64,000 bases of DNA from Stenotrophomonas acidaminiphila (lineage in GTDB: Bacteria > Pseudomonadota > Gammaproteobacteria > Xanthomonadales > Xanthomonadaceae): assembly GCA_002951995.1 (NCBI GenBank), contig CP019797.1, positions 122,001 through 186,000 of the forward strand, in the 5' to 3' direction. How positions within the stretch are numbered: the stretch's first letter is position 1; every line of letters begins with the position of its first letter. Below are positions 1-9,077 of the stretch, in pieces. The notes beneath the pieces were generated by a model. The model ran no database searches. It was not told the origin of the DNA and saw only the letters and a list, made by a program, of their open reading frames with translations. The translations under genes were made by a program, and so were the position numbers.

Positions 1-1116
1 GGTCAGCAGCACGGTCTGCGGGTCGACCAGGCGGATGTACCAGGTGCGGGTGAGCAGGATGCCCTTCTGCGTGCCCTTGACCAGCTCGGCGATCGACTTG
101 CTGCCGCCGCTCATCAGCAGGTTGCCCGGCCGCGCGTTGGCGGTCTTGCCCTGCTTCTGCGCCCAGTAGCGCGAGTAGTTCAGATTGGCGACCTTGCCGT
201 TCTCGATGATCGCCATGCGCTCGCGCGGCATGCCTTCGCCGTCCCACGGCAGCACCGGCGCGTCCGGGTGCCACGGGTCGGCGAACATGTTCACCTGCGG
301 GTCGTAGACCTGCTCGCCGAGCTTGTTGCCGCCGCCCTTCCTGGACAGGAAGCTGCGGCCCTCGTCGGCCGAACGCGCGTCGAAGAAGTTCATCATGAAG
401 CTGATCAGGCCGGCGGCCGCGGCCGGCTCCAGGATCACCGTGTACTTGCCCGGTTCCAGCGCCTTGGCTTCGGCCGATTCGATCGCCTTGCGCTTGGCGA
501 TCTCGATCTCCTGGTCGGCGTGGAAGTCGGCCGCGTCCTTCAGGTTGCGCCCGACCCAGCCCGAGCCGCGGCCGTCCTCGGTGCGCACCGTGCAGGTGTA
601 GTCGAACGAGGTGGTGCGCTGGTAGCCGAAGTTGCCCTTGCTGTTGGCGATGGCGACGAAGCCGCGGCTGTCCTCGAGGAAGCCGGCGGCGACCAGGCCG
701 TGGCCGCGGCACGGCGCGATGGAATCGGCGGCAACCCTGGCGCGGAACTCCGGGTCGATGGCGGCGGTGGACTCGCTGAAGGTCGGGCTCGGCCTGTAGT
801 CCTGCCTGTCGATGATGGGCATGAACTCCGGGTTCTCCGGCGCCAGCCGCGCCAGGTCCTCGGCGCGGCGCACCACGCGCTCCAGCGAGGCGTCGTCGAA
901 CTCATTGATCGAAGCGGTGCCCACGCGCTTGCCGAAGGCCACCTGCACGGCCAGCTCGGCGTTGGTGACCATGCCGCTGGTGGAGACATTGTTCAGCGCG
1001 AAGCGGATGTTGCCGTCGATGGAGCCGGCCAGGGTCGCGGTGCATTCGTCGGCCTTGGACAGCGCGATGACCTTGTCCAGGATGGCCTTGGCCTGCTGTT
1101 CGGTGAAGATGCTCAT
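1..1116 (-). CDS. TldE/PmbA-type metallopeptidase subunit homologue (3' end outside window)
   Basis: The open frame runs from an ATG at 1116 off the left edge, showing 372 residues (MSIFTEQQAKAILDKV...). It resembles TldE/PmbA, the non-catalytic partner of the TldD zinc protease. No HExxxH motif is visible in the part present, as expected for the E subunit. No signal peptide is visible: the N-terminus is a soluble helix. It lies 22 bases downstream of a TldD gene on the same strand and is the last of three TldD/TldE-type genes, probably one operon. In E. coli the TldD–TldE heterodimer degrades unfolded peptides such as CcdA and matures microcin B17; the substrate here is unknown. The family call is firm; the subunit call is good but rests on an incomplete protein. 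Confidence 0.85.
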   Translation of the reverse strand, partial: MSIFTEQQAKAILDKVIALSKADECTATLAGSIDGNIRFALNNVSTSGMVTNAELAVQVAFGKRVGTASINEFDDASLERVVRRAEDLARLAPENPEFMPIIDRQDYRPSPTFSESTAAIDPEFRARVAADSIAPCRGHGLVAAGFLEDSRGFVAIANSKGNFGYQRTTSFDYTCTVRTEDGRGSGWVGRNLKDAADFHADQEIEIAKRKAIESAEAKALEPGKYTVILEPAAAAGLISFMMNFFDARSADEGRSFLSRKGGGNKLGEQVYDPQVNMFADPWHPDAPVLPWDGEGMPRERMAIIENGKVANLNYSRYWAQKQGKTANARPGNLLMSGGSKSIAELVKGTQKGILLTRTWYIRLVDPQTVLLT

Positions 1117-1138
1117 TGCTCAGGAACTCCTTGGACGG

Positions 1139-2773
1139 TCAGCCGAGGCTGCGCGCGGTATTGATGACGTTGATGCCGTCGAAACGGGCGGTGGACGAGC
1201 CGTGCGACACCGCCGAGACCTGTCCCGGCTGGCCCTTGCCGTCGAAGAACGAACCGCCCAGGCGGTAGTCGCGCTCGTCGGCCACCGCGCTGCAGGCGTT
1301 CCAGAACTCCGGCGTGCGGATCTGGTAGGCCACGTCCTCCAACATGCGGGTGATCTGGCCGTTCTTGATCTCGTAGAACAGCTGGCCACCGAACTGCGCG
1401 TTGTAGCGCTGCTGGTCGATCGAGAACGAGCCGTCGCCGATGATGTAGATGCCGTTCTCCACGTCCTTGATCAGGTCGGCCACGCTCAGCGGCGTCTTGC
1501 CCGGCGCCAGCGACACGTTGGCCATGCGCTGGAACTGCACGCTCGACCACGAATCGGCGTAGCAGCAGCCGTCGGACTCGGTCTTGCCGAGGATGTGCGC
1601 CTGGTCGCGGATGGTCTGGTAGTCGACCAGCTTGCCCTCGCGGATCAGGTCCCACTTCTTGCACTTCACGCCTTCGTCGTCGTAACCGACCGCGCCGAGG
1701 CTGCCGGGCTGGGTCTTGTCGGCGAAGATGTCGACCTTGTCGCTGCCGTACTGGAAATGCTGTTCGCGCTTGTCCAGGGTGGCGAAGCTGGTGCCGGCGT
1801 AGTTGGCCTCGTAGCCGAGCACGCGGTCCAGTTCCAGCGGGTGGCCGACCGACTCGTGGATGGTCAGCCAGGTGTGCGACGGGTCCAGCACCAGGTCGTA
1901 CTTGCCCGGCTTGACCGACGGCGCCTTGAGCTTCTCCTGCGCCTGGCGGGCGGCCGCGACCGCGTCTTCGCGCATGTCGTAGGACAGCCCGTAGTTGACC
2001 ACGCCGTTGGGCGACACGAACTTCTGGCCGGCGTCGCCGTCCAGGTACTCGAAGCCCATGCCCATCGGCGAGGACAGGCCGTCGCGGGTGCGGAACTTGC
2101 CGGTGGACTTGTCGATGGCGGTCACCGACATCGGCGCCCAGATGCGGTGCACGTCCTGGTCGATGTAGGAGCCGTCGGTGGAGGCGAAGTACTTCTGTTC
2201 GTTGACCAGGAACAGCATCGAGTTGACGAAGCTGGCGCCGGCGGCAAGCGCGGCGGCGTTGACCCCCAGCAGCAGGTCGGCCTTGTCCTTGATCGGCACT
2301 TCCATCGCGTTCTTGCGGATCGGCGTGCGCCAGCTCACCTCGCCGAAGCCCGGCGCCTTGGCGAACTGCACCGGCGCGGTCTGTACCCGGGCGTTGGCCT
2401 TGGCGATGGCGGCGGCCTGCTGCGCGGCCTTGACCACGCCGGCCGGGCTTAGGTCGTTGGTCGCGGCGAAACCCCAGGCGCCGTTGGCGATCACGCGGAT
2501 GCCGGCGCCGGTGGATTCGGTGTTGACCACGTTCTGCACCTTGTCCTCGCGGGTGATCACGAACTGGCGCAGGTAGCGGCCGATGCGCACGTCGCAGTAG
2601 CTGGCGCCGGCGGCGCGCGCCGCGTTCATGGCATCGTCGGCCAGGCGCTTCTTCAACGCCGGGTCGATCGCGGTGAGCAGTTGTTCGGCGGCGATCGCCT
2701 TGCCGAAGAACGACGGCACCAGCAGGCCGCCGGCGGTGAGCCCGGTCAGGGCGAGGAAGTCACGTCTTTGCAA
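1139..2773 (-). CDS. TldD-type zinc metallopeptidase with Tat signal (paralogue 1)
   Basis: A TldD homologue of about 544 residues. The metal-binding HExxxH motif reads HESVGH at about residues 306–311. The N-terminus carries a twin-arginine signal (QRRDFLALTGL, a hydrophobic stretch, then AIAAEQ), implying export of a folded protein. I chose the TTG at 2773 because GGAGAA lies about 4 bases upstream and because it gives MQRRDF, matching MQRRQF of the neighbouring paralogue; a further TTG at 2800 has no such support. It is followed by the TldE-like gene and preceded by a second TldD-like gene. Export of a TldD next to an unexported TldE is odd, since the characterised enzyme is a cytoplasmic heterodimer. 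Confidence 0.88.
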   Translation of the reverse strand: MQRRDFLALTGLTAGGLLVPSFFGKAIAAEQLLTAIDPALKKRLADDAMNAARAAGASYCDVRIGRYLRQFVITREDKVQNVVNTESTGAGIRVIANGAWGFAATNDLSPAGVVKAAQQAAAIAKANARVQTAPVQFAKAPGFGEVSWRTPIRKNAMEVPIKDKADLLLGVNAAALAAGASFVNSMLFLVNEQKYFASTDGSYIDQDVHRIWAPMSVTAIDKSTGKFRTRDGLSSPMGMGFEYLDGDAGQKFVSPNGVVNYGLSYDMREDAVAAARQAQEKLKAPSVKPGKYDLVLDPSHTWLTIHESVGHPLELDRVLGYEANYAGTSFATLDKREQHFQYGSDKVDIFADKTQPGSLGAVGYDDEGVKCKKWDLIREGKLVDYQTIRDQAHILGKTESDGCCYADSWSSVQFQRMANVSLAPGKTPLSVADLIKDVENGIYIIGDGSFSIDQQRYNAQFGGQLFYEIKNGQITRMLEDVAYQIRTPEFWNACSAVADERDYRLGGSFFDGKGQPGQVSAVSHGSSTARFDGINVINTARSLG

Positions 2774-2950
2774 GGCAGTTCTCCGGTTGCGGTACGGCAA
2801 CGAACGACAGTGGCTCCGCGGTGCTCTGCGAACCGTTTGATTCTTGCGGGACGCGGCTGGCCGCGGTAGTGACTTTAGACATAGGAACCAGTACCGCCTT
2901 CACCGCTGTGGCCGCCGCCCCCGGGCCCCCGCAAGCCAGCGCGCCGGGGC

Positions 2951-4579
2951 TCAGCCCAGGCTGCGCGCGGTATTGATGATGTTGATGCCGTCGAAGCGGG
3001 TCGTCGCCGAACCGTGCGATACCGCCGAGACCTGGCCCGGCTGGCCCTTGCCGTCGAAGAACGAGCCGCCGAGGCGGAAATCGCGCGCATCGCAGATCGC
3101 CGAGCAGGCGTTCCAGAACTCCGGCGTGCGGATCTGGTAGGCCGCATCCTCGACCATGCCGGTGATCTCGCCGTTGCGGATCTGGTAGCAGAGCTGGCCG
3201 CCGAACTGCGCGTTGTAGCGCTGCTGGTCGATGGAATAGGAGCCACGGCCGTGGATGTAGATGCCGTTCTCCACGTCCTTGACCATCTGCGCCGGGGTCA
3301 GCGGCACCTTGCCCGGCGCCAGCGAGACATTGGCCATGCGCTGGAACTGCACGCTCTTCCACGAATCGGCATAGCTGCAGCCGTGCGAGGCGTTCTCGCC
3401 AAGGATATGCACCTCGTCGCGGGTGGCCTGGTAGTTGACCAGGATGCCGTCCTTCACCAGGTCCCAGCGCCGGCACTTCACGCCCTCGTCGTCGTAGCCC
3501 ACCGCGCCCAGGCTGTAGGGCTCGGTCTTGTCGGCGGTGAAGTTGACGATGTCGCTGCCCCAGCGGAAGCCGGCCTCGCGCTTGTCCAGGGTGGCGAAGC
3601 TGGTGCCGGCGTAGTTGGCTTCGTAGCCGAGCACGCGGTCCAGCTCCAGCGGGTGGCCGACGTTCTCATGGATGGTCAGGAACAGGTTGGACGGGTCCAG
3701 CACCAGGTCGTACTTGCCCGGCTTCACCGACGGCGCGGTCAGCTTCTGGCGCGCCTGCCTGGCCGCGGCGATGGCGTCCTCCACCGGGTCGTAGGAGTGG
3801 CCATAGCCGATCACGCCGCCCGGCAGGTGGTACTTGCCGGTGGCGTCGCCGTCGAGGAACTCCCAGCCCATCCCGGCCGGCGCCGACAGCCCGTTGCGGG
3901 TGCGGAACCTGCCGCTGGCCTTGTCGATCGCGGTGGCGGTGAACGGCAGCCAGATGCGGTGCACGTCCTGGTCGATCCACGAGCCGTCGCTGGAAGCGAA
4001 GTACTTCTGCTCGTTGACCAGGAACAGCTGCGAGTTGATGAAACTGGCGCCGGCGTTGAGCGCGGCGGCGTTCACCGCCAGCAGCAGCTCCACCTTGTCC
4101 TTGACCGGCACCGCCATCGCGTTGCGGCGGATCGGCGTCTGCCAGCGCACCTCGCCCACCCCGGGGGTGGGCGCCAGCTGCACCGGCCGGGTCTGGATTT
4201 TCGCGTTGGCGCGGGCAATCGCCAGTGCCTGCGCCACCGCCGCAGCCACGCCCTGTTCGCTGGACTGGTTGCTGGCGGCGAAGCCCCAGGCACCGTCGAC
4301 GATCACCCGGATGCCGACACCCGCCGACTCACTGTTGGTGACGTTCTGGACCTTGTCCTCGCGGGTGATGATGGCCTGGTTGAGGTAGCGGCCGATGCGC
4401 ACGTCGCAGTAACTGGCGCCGCCCCTGCGCGCCAGTGCCAGCACAGTGTCGGCCAGTGCCTTCTTGCGCGCCACATCGGCCGGCGCGAGCAGTTCCTCGG
4501 CGGCGATCAGGCGCGCATTGGGCAGCATCATGCCGGCGAGGCCGAGGCCGGAAAGCGCGAGGAACTGGCGGCGTTGCAT
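2951..4579 (-). CDS. TldD-type zinc metallopeptidase with Tat signal (paralogue 2)
   Basis: A second TldD homologue of 542 residues, closely similar along its length to the next gene downstream. The HExxxH motif is HENVGH at about residues 304–309. The start ATG at 4579 gives MQRRQFLALSGLGLAGM, a twin-arginine signal ending near IAAEEL. A weak ribosome-binding stretch (gggagtccc) precedes it. The 177 bases between it and paralogue 1 leave room for a separate promoter. The pair looks like a tandem duplication within a TldD–TldE operon. Substrate and partner are not evident: no small precursor-peptide gene was seen beside it. Confidence 0.88.
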   Translation of the reverse strand: MQRRQFLALSGLGLAGMMLPNARLIAAEELLAPADVARKKALADTVLALARRGGASYCDVRIGRYLNQAIITREDKVQNVTNSESAGVGIRVIVDGAWGFAASNQSSEQGVAAAVAQALAIARANAKIQTRPVQLAPTPGVGEVRWQTPIRRNAMAVPVKDKVELLLAVNAAALNAGASFINSQLFLVNEQKYFASSDGSWIDQDVHRIWLPFTATAIDKASGRFRTRNGLSAPAGMGWEFLDGDATGKYHLPGGVIGYGHSYDPVEDAIAAARQARQKLTAPSVKPGKYDLVLDPSNLFLTIHENVGHPLELDRVLGYEANYAGTSFATLDKREAGFRWGSDIVNFTADKTEPYSLGAVGYDDEGVKCRRWDLVKDGILVNYQATRDEVHILGENASHGCSYADSWKSVQFQRMANVSLAPGKVPLTPAQMVKDVENGIYIHGRGSYSIDQQRYNAQFGGQLCYQIRNGEITGMVEDAAYQIRTPEFWNACSAICDARDFRLGGSFFDGKGQPGQVSAVSHGSATTRFDGINIINTARSLG

Positions 4580-4732
4580 GCGGGACTCCCTGGGTGATGC
4601 GATGCGGGCGCACCGCGCGTAACCACCGAATCTCGGCCGCGACACGGTGCGCGCACAAGTGACCATGGTCATGCGCGGCGTCGATGCGCGCTCCGGCACA
4701 ATCGCCCGGGTCCCCTGCCCGCCGCTGCCGCG

Positions 4733-5377
4733 ATGACCGCCAAACCCCATGCCGCGTCCTGCGACCGCAACCGCGAGCCGATCCTCGCAGTGCTGCGCCG
4801 CCACCTGGGCGAGGCCCGCAACGTGCTGGAGATCGGCAGCGGCAGCGGCCAGCACGCGGTGTATTTCGCCGCGGCCATGCCGTGGCTGCGCTGGCAGGCC
4901 AGCGACCACCGCGACCACCTGCCCGGCATCGGCCTGTGGCTGGACGAGGCCGCGCTGGCCAATACCCCGGCCGCGCTGGAACTGCAGGCGGTGGCCGGCG
5001 CCGGGCTGCAGCCGGCACCGGCGCTGCCGGTGGCCGCCGGCGTGGCCGGTTTCGATGCGGTGTTCACCGCCAACACGCTGCACATCATGGGCTGGGAGCA
5101 GGTGCAGGCACTGTTCGCCGGGTTGCCCGCGCTGATGGCGCCCGGCGCGCGGTTCATCGCCTATGGGCCGTTCAACTACGGTGGCGGCTTCAGCAGCGAC
5201 AGCAACCGCGTCTTCGACGGCTGGCTGAAGGCGCGCGACCCGCGTTCGGGCATCCGCGATTTCGAGGCGGTCGACGCGCTGGCGCGCGCGCACGGGCTGC
5301 AGCTGCTCGAGGACGCGGCGATGCCGGCCAACAACCGCACCTTGGTGTGGCAGCAGGCACCGCTGCGGAACGGCTAG
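4733..5377 (+). CDS. DUF938 family SAM-dependent methyltransferase
   Basis: A 214-residue protein with a methyltransferase motif I (VLEIGSGSGQHA, about residues 31–42) followed by the AxxxPWLRWQASDH stretch typical of DUF938 proteins. It probably binds S-adenosylmethionine in the cytoplasm; no substrate is established for the family. It is transcribed divergently from the TldD genes with 153 bases between starts, and the M61 peptidase frame begins right after its stop, so the two may be cotranscribed. The start is the ATG at 4733, and the length is usual for the family. Confidence 0.85.
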   Translation: MTAKPHAASCDRNREPILAVLRRHLGEARNVLEIGSGSGQHAVYFAAAMPWLRWQASDHRDHLPGIGLWLDEAALANTPAALELQAVAGAGLQPAPALPVAAGVAGFDAVFTANTLHIMGWEQVQALFAGLPALMAPGARFIAYGPFNYGGGFSSDSNRVFDGWLKARDPRSGIRDFEAVDALARAHGLQLLEDAAMPANNRTLVWQQAPLRNG

Positions 5378-5411
5378 GATGCGTAAACTTCAACACGGGG
5401 CAGGGGAACGG

Positions 5412-7310
5412 ATGTACGCGCACAAGTGGTGGTTGGCGATGGTGCTGGGGCTGGCGCCGCTGGCGTGCGCGCACGCGCAGGGCGGCCAGGCGCGGCAGGC
5501 GGCGATGCAGGTGCAGGCAAGCTACCCGGGCGTGATCGAACTGGAGGTGGATGCCAGCGACCTGGAACGGCGCATCCAGCGCGTGCGCCAGCGCATTCCG
5601 GTGTCGCCCGGTCCGTTGACCCTGTGGTACCCGCAGTGGATACCCGGCAACCATGCGCCGACCGGGCCGATCAACCAGATGGCCGGGCTGGTGATCCGCG
5701 GCAATGGCCAGCCGCTGCCGTGGACCCGCGACTCCGGCGACATGTACGCCTTCCGGCTGCAGGTGCCGGAAGGCGTGGACGCGCTCGACGTCCAGTTCCA
5801 GTACCTGTCGCCCACCGCCGCCGACCAGGGCCGGGTGGCGATGACGCCCAACCTGCTCGACCTGCAGTGGCACCGCGTGGTGCTGTACCCGGCCGGTTTC
5901 GATGCGCGCGGCATCCAGGTCAAGCCGGCCCTGCGCCTGCCCGAGGGCTGGCGCAGCGGCACCGCGCTGGACGTGGCCCGGCGCGACGGCGCGGTCGAGC
6001 ATTACGCGCCGGTGTCGCTGATGACCCTGATCGATTCGCCGGTATTTGCCGGGCGCTGGTTCAGGCGCTTCGCGCTGGACGACAAGGCCGCCCGGCCGGT
6101 GTGGCTGGACGTGGTCGCCGAGAACCCGCAGGGACTGCAGGCCGAGCCGAAGGTGCTCGATGCGCACCGCGCGCTGGTGCACGAAGCGGACAAGGTGTTC
6201 GGCGCGCGCCCGTACACGCGCTACGACTTCCTGCTGGCGGTGTCGGACGTGTTCAGCGGCATCGGCCTGGAGCATGCGCAGTCCAGCGAGAACGGCATGC
6301 ACGACGGCTACCTGCGCGGCGAGCGTCCCTACACCGACAACGACCTGCTGCCGCACGAATACGCGCATGCGTGGATCGGCAAGGCGTGGCGGCCGCGCCC
6401 GACCTGGGTGCCGCACTACAACGCGCCCATGCACAACGACGAGCTGTGGATGTACGAAGGCCAGACCCAGTACTGGGCGGTGGTGCTGGCCGCGCGTTCG
6501 GGCCTGTGGGCGCCGGACTACGCCATGGCGATGCTGGCGCAGTTGCAGGCCAACTACGCCACCCAGCCCGGGCGGCAGTGGCGCGACCTGCACGACACCG
6601 TCCACCAGGGCATCCTCGATTTCAATTCCAGGCCGCAGGCATGGGCCGACTGGCAGCGCGCCTTCGAGTTCTACAACGAGAGCACGCTGCTGTGGCTGGG
6701 CGTGGACGCGCGTCTGCGCACCCTGTCCAAGGGCAGGGTGGCGCTGGACGACTTCGCCCGCCGCTTCCACCAGGGCGGTGCGCAGGGCGAGATCCGCCTG
6801 TACGACCGCAGCGATGTGATGCAGGCGCTGGAAGCGCTGCAGCCCGGCGCGTGGGACGCCTTCATCGGCCAGCGCCTGGAGGCGCGTGACGGCAGCGCGC
6901 CGGACGGCCTGGAAGCCGCGGGCTGGGAGCTGTACTACAGCGAGACCGCGAACCCGGTGATCGCCGACGGCGAGGCCGGTGGCCTGGTTGACCTGCAGTA
7001 CTCGCTGGGGCTGAAGGCCGGCAGCGACGGCGTGCTGCAATGGGTGGGCTGGGACAGCCCGGCATTCAAGGCCGGGCTGGCGAAAGACGCCACCGTGGTG
7101 GCGGTCAACGGCCTGGCCTACACCGGCGCGCGCTTGAAGCAGGCGGTGAGTGATGCGAAGGGCGGCACCCCGCTCGAACTGATCGTGCGCCAGGCCGACA
7201 GCTTCCGCACGGTGCGCATCGACTACCGCGACGGCCTGCGCTACCCGCACCTGCGCCGCATCGCCGGCCGCATCGACCTGCTGACGAAGATTCTTGCGCC
7301 GCGGCGTTGA
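5412..7310 (+). CDS. exported M61-family (glycyl aminopeptidase-like) metallopeptidase with C-terminal PDZ domain
   Basis: A 632-residue M61 peptidase. The zinc site is HEYAH at about 315–319, inside LLPHEYAHAWIGKAWRP. The C-terminal about 100 residues form a PDZ-like domain (LQWVGWDSPAFKAGL, then VNGLAYTGARLKQAV). The start was set at 5412 because AGGGGAA precedes it and the product begins with a signal peptide (MYAHKWWLAMVLGLAPLACAHAQG); the ATG at 5379 lacks a comparable site. It probably acts in the periplasm as an aminopeptidase for small residues. It follows the DUF938 gene by 34 bases. Confidence 0.9.
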   Translation: MYAHKWWLAMVLGLAPLACAHAQGGQARQAAMQVQASYPGVIELEVDASDLERRIQRVRQRIPVSPGPLTLWYPQWIPGNHAPTGPINQMAGLVIRGNGQPLPWTRDSGDMYAFRLQVPEGVDALDVQFQYLSPTAADQGRVAMTPNLLDLQWHRVVLYPAGFDARGIQVKPALRLPEGWRSGTALDVARRDGAVEHYAPVSLMTLIDSPVFAGRWFRRFALDDKAARPVWLDVVAENPQGLQAEPKVLDAHRALVHEADKVFGARPYTRYDFLLAVSDVFSGIGLEHAQSSENGMHDGYLRGERPYTDNDLLPHEYAHAWIGKAWRPRPTWVPHYNAPMHNDELWMYEGQTQYWAVVLAARSGLWAPDYAMAMLAQLQANYATQPGRQWRDLHDTVHQGILDFNSRPQAWADWQRAFEFYNESTLLWLGVDARLRTLSKGRVALDDFARRFHQGGAQGEIRLYDRSDVMQALEALQPGAWDAFIGQRLEARDGSAPDGLEAAGWELYYSETANPVIADGEAGGLVDLQYSLGLKAGSDGVLQWVGWDSPAFKAGLAKDATVVAVNGLAYTGARLKQAVSDAKGGTPLELIVRQADSFRTVRIDYRDGLRYPHLRRIAGRIDLLTKILAPRR

Positions 7311-7361
7311 TGGCGTTGGCCCGGTTGCGCGGCGCGCGCGCCGAAGCGCTGCGCGCCGCGG

Positions 7362-8681
7362 TCAGTCGTCCGGGGCCATCTGCGCCAGGCGCGCGGCGGC
7401 GTGGCGCAGGCCCTCGAAGACCGGGGTGGCGACCCGATCCGGGAAGTCGGCCGGCAGCGTTGCCTGAACCGTCTGGATGGCCGGCTCGACGCGCTCCAGC
7501 AGGTCACCGATCCACGGTTCGGCGCCGTTGGCGACACCACAGACACGTGCGGTCTGGTTCCAGTCCCTGCGACGGATGTGCAGGAGCTGGCGATGCCGGT
7601 TCCGGCCGCTCACCGCCATTGCCAGCGCCGCCTTGTGCGGGGAAAGATGGTTCGGCCCGTTGCCGAAGATCGGATACGTCGAGATGACGTCGTAGATCGG
7701 CGTCAGCCGGAAGCGTCCCGCCGCCTCGATGTGGAGACTGAAATTCTTGGCGTGCCCGTCGGTGGCGGCCAGCATCCAGAACAGCAGCTGGGTCTTGAAG
7801 AAGGTGGCACGGTCCTGCGGCTGTTCCGATTGGCGCAGCAGTTCCATGATCGGCACGATGCCCGGGCCGCCGTCGCTTTCGTACTTGCGCGAGGAGGGCA
7901 GGCCGAAGGCCTGGCACATGTCCTCCTGCGGCAACCGCAGCCACCCGCGGCCGTTGCGGGCAAGCCGGCGGTCGAAGCGCTCCACGATCAAGGCGCGCTG
8001 GTCGCCGAACCGGCCGATCGAGGTGGTGGCGACAGGCATGCCGAACGCCGCCAGCAGCTGCATGCACAGCCACTCGTTCTCCACCGATGCGTGCATGTCG
8101 GCCCGCATGTTGCCGACCAGCCCCATCGGTAACTTGAAGATGTGCGTGCTGGGCGTGCTGCCGGTGGGAACGCACCAGCGGTCGTGATGGTGCAGGAAGG
8201 CGGTCTTTTCCTGCGCGCCGGCAATGGAGATGCGGAACTCGTCATCCACGTGCCGGCCCGGCAGCACGCCGCTGGTGACCGCCTGCAGACGGTCCGCCAC
8301 CTGGGCATCGCTCAACGGCGTGCAATCGATACGGTGGATGTCTTCCGGCACCACGCCGGGAGGAAGCAGCTGCACGGCGCCCACGCAGTCGCGGCCGATT
8401 TCCTGCAGCAGGTCGAACGTGCCGGATGAGCGGATGCCGAAGCGGTCGCGGATGCGGTTGCGGATGGCGCTGTTGTCGGGCAGCAGGTTGTCGAAGTAGT
8501 CCGTGACCCGCGGGCCATGGTGGCTTTCACCGGCCGGCAGCAGCGGCAACGACAGCGACAACGGGCGCGGCTGTTCGGATTCGAGCCACGTGGGGAGATA
8601 GGTGAGCCGTGCCCCGGTGCGTGCGCCCTCCTGCCACGAAGCGACTTCCAGGCCGTTCATCCAGACCCGCAGTTCGCCCAT
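7362..8681 (-). CDS. hipA: HipA-family serine/threonine kinase toxin
   Basis: A 439-residue HipA homologue of full length. The glycine-rich ATP loop region reads AGAQEKTAF at about 154–162. The catalytic loop is DGHAKNFS starting at D308, nearly the same number as D309 of E. coli HipA, and is followed by the metal-binding YDVIS. HipA kinases phosphorylate a translation-related target (GltX in E. coli) and induce dormancy. Its ATG at 8681 lies 3 bases after the hipB stop, so the two are translationally coupled. All catalytic elements look intact. The actual target is not visible from sequence. Confidence 0.93.
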   Translation of the reverse strand: MGELRVWMNGLEVASWQEGARTGARLTYLPTWLESEQPRPLSLSLPLLPAGESHHGPRVTDYFDNLLPDNSAIRNRIRDRFGIRSSGTFDLLQEIGRDCVGAVQLLPPGVVPEDIHRIDCTPLSDAQVADRLQAVTSGVLPGRHVDDEFRISIAGAQEKTAFLHHHDRWCVPTGSTPSTHIFKLPMGLVGNMRADMHASVENEWLCMQLLAAFGMPVATTSIGRFGDQRALIVERFDRRLARNGRGWLRLPQEDMCQAFGLPSSRKYESDGGPGIVPIMELLRQSEQPQDRATFFKTQLLFWMLAATDGHAKNFSLHIEAAGRFRLTPIYDVISTYPIFGNGPNHLSPHKAALAMAVSGRNRHRQLLHIRRRDWNQTARVCGVANGAEPWIGDLLERVEPAIQTVQATLPADFPDRVATPVFEGLRHAAARLAQMAPDD

Positions 8682-8684
8682 GGC

Positions 8685-8942
8685 TCACCACTCCAGGCCG
8701 GTGTCTGGCGTTTCCTGCCCGCGTGGTTGCAGCGAGACCTCCACACCGAGCTCGGCCCATACCCGCATCAGCCGCTCGAAGGTGGCCGCCTCGGGCTCGC
8801 GCTCCAGCGCGGTGATGGCTTGCCGGGAAATACCGAGGCGCTCGCCCAACTGGGCCTGGCTGAGCCCGGCCTGCCTGCGGAATGCGCGCATCAACGGGCC
8901 CAGCTGATGGGCGGCACGGATGGCGTGGCGTTTGTCGGTCAT
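8685..8942 (-). CDS. hipB: HipB-family antitoxin / XRE regulator
   Basis: An 85-residue helix-turn-helix protein from the ATG at 8942 (MTDKRHAIRAAHQLGP). The XRE-type helix-turn-helix reads LSQAQLGERLGISRQAITALE. The C-terminus is a short tail (RGQETPDTGLEW). HipB neutralises HipA and represses the operon. The frame stays open upstream to 9056, but that extension runs through the inverted-repeat operator, so the downstream ATG is preferred. It precedes hipA in the usual antitoxin–toxin order. Confidence 0.9.
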   Translation of the reverse strand: MTDKRHAIRAAHQLGPLMRAFRRQAGLSQAQLGERLGISRQAITALEREPEAATFERLMRVWAELGVEVSLQPRGQETPDTGLEW

Positions 8943-9016
8943 GGCAGGCGCCCCGAGGACGAACGGTGGGGGCAACATATGCCTTGCCTGCGCGGAAGGC
9001 AAGCGATAGGTTTCAT

Positions 9017-9050
9017 TTGCGTTATGCAACCCATAGATTGCATAACGCAA
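9017..9050. promoter_or_regulatory. hipBA operator: perfect 13-bp inverted repeat
   Basis: TTGCGTTATGCAA and its exact reverse complement TTGCATAACGCAA flank an 8-base spacer (CCCATAGA). The site lies 75–108 bases upstream of the hipB start and is AT-richer than its surroundings. HipB-type XRE proteins bind such palindromes to repress their own operon, so this is the likely operator and promoter region. A weaker 6-base inverted repeat (CTTGCC/GGCAAG, 8983–9003) lies between it and hipB. Confidence 0.8.
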
Positions 9051-9077
9051 CCGCAAGGTCTGGGTTGCCTTGCGCGG

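Noticed and set aside
2951..5293. A 780-residue minus-strand frame covering the second TldD and reaching into the methyltransferase gene
   Set aside because: The part beyond 4579 is Arg/Gly-rich and antisense to the well-defined DUF938 gene; the real start is the ATG at 4579 with its Tat signal.
7362..9050. Treating hipBA as part of a larger defence island
   Set aside because: Its neighbours are an M61 peptidase and a metabolic oxidoreductase; no other defence-type gene lies nearby.
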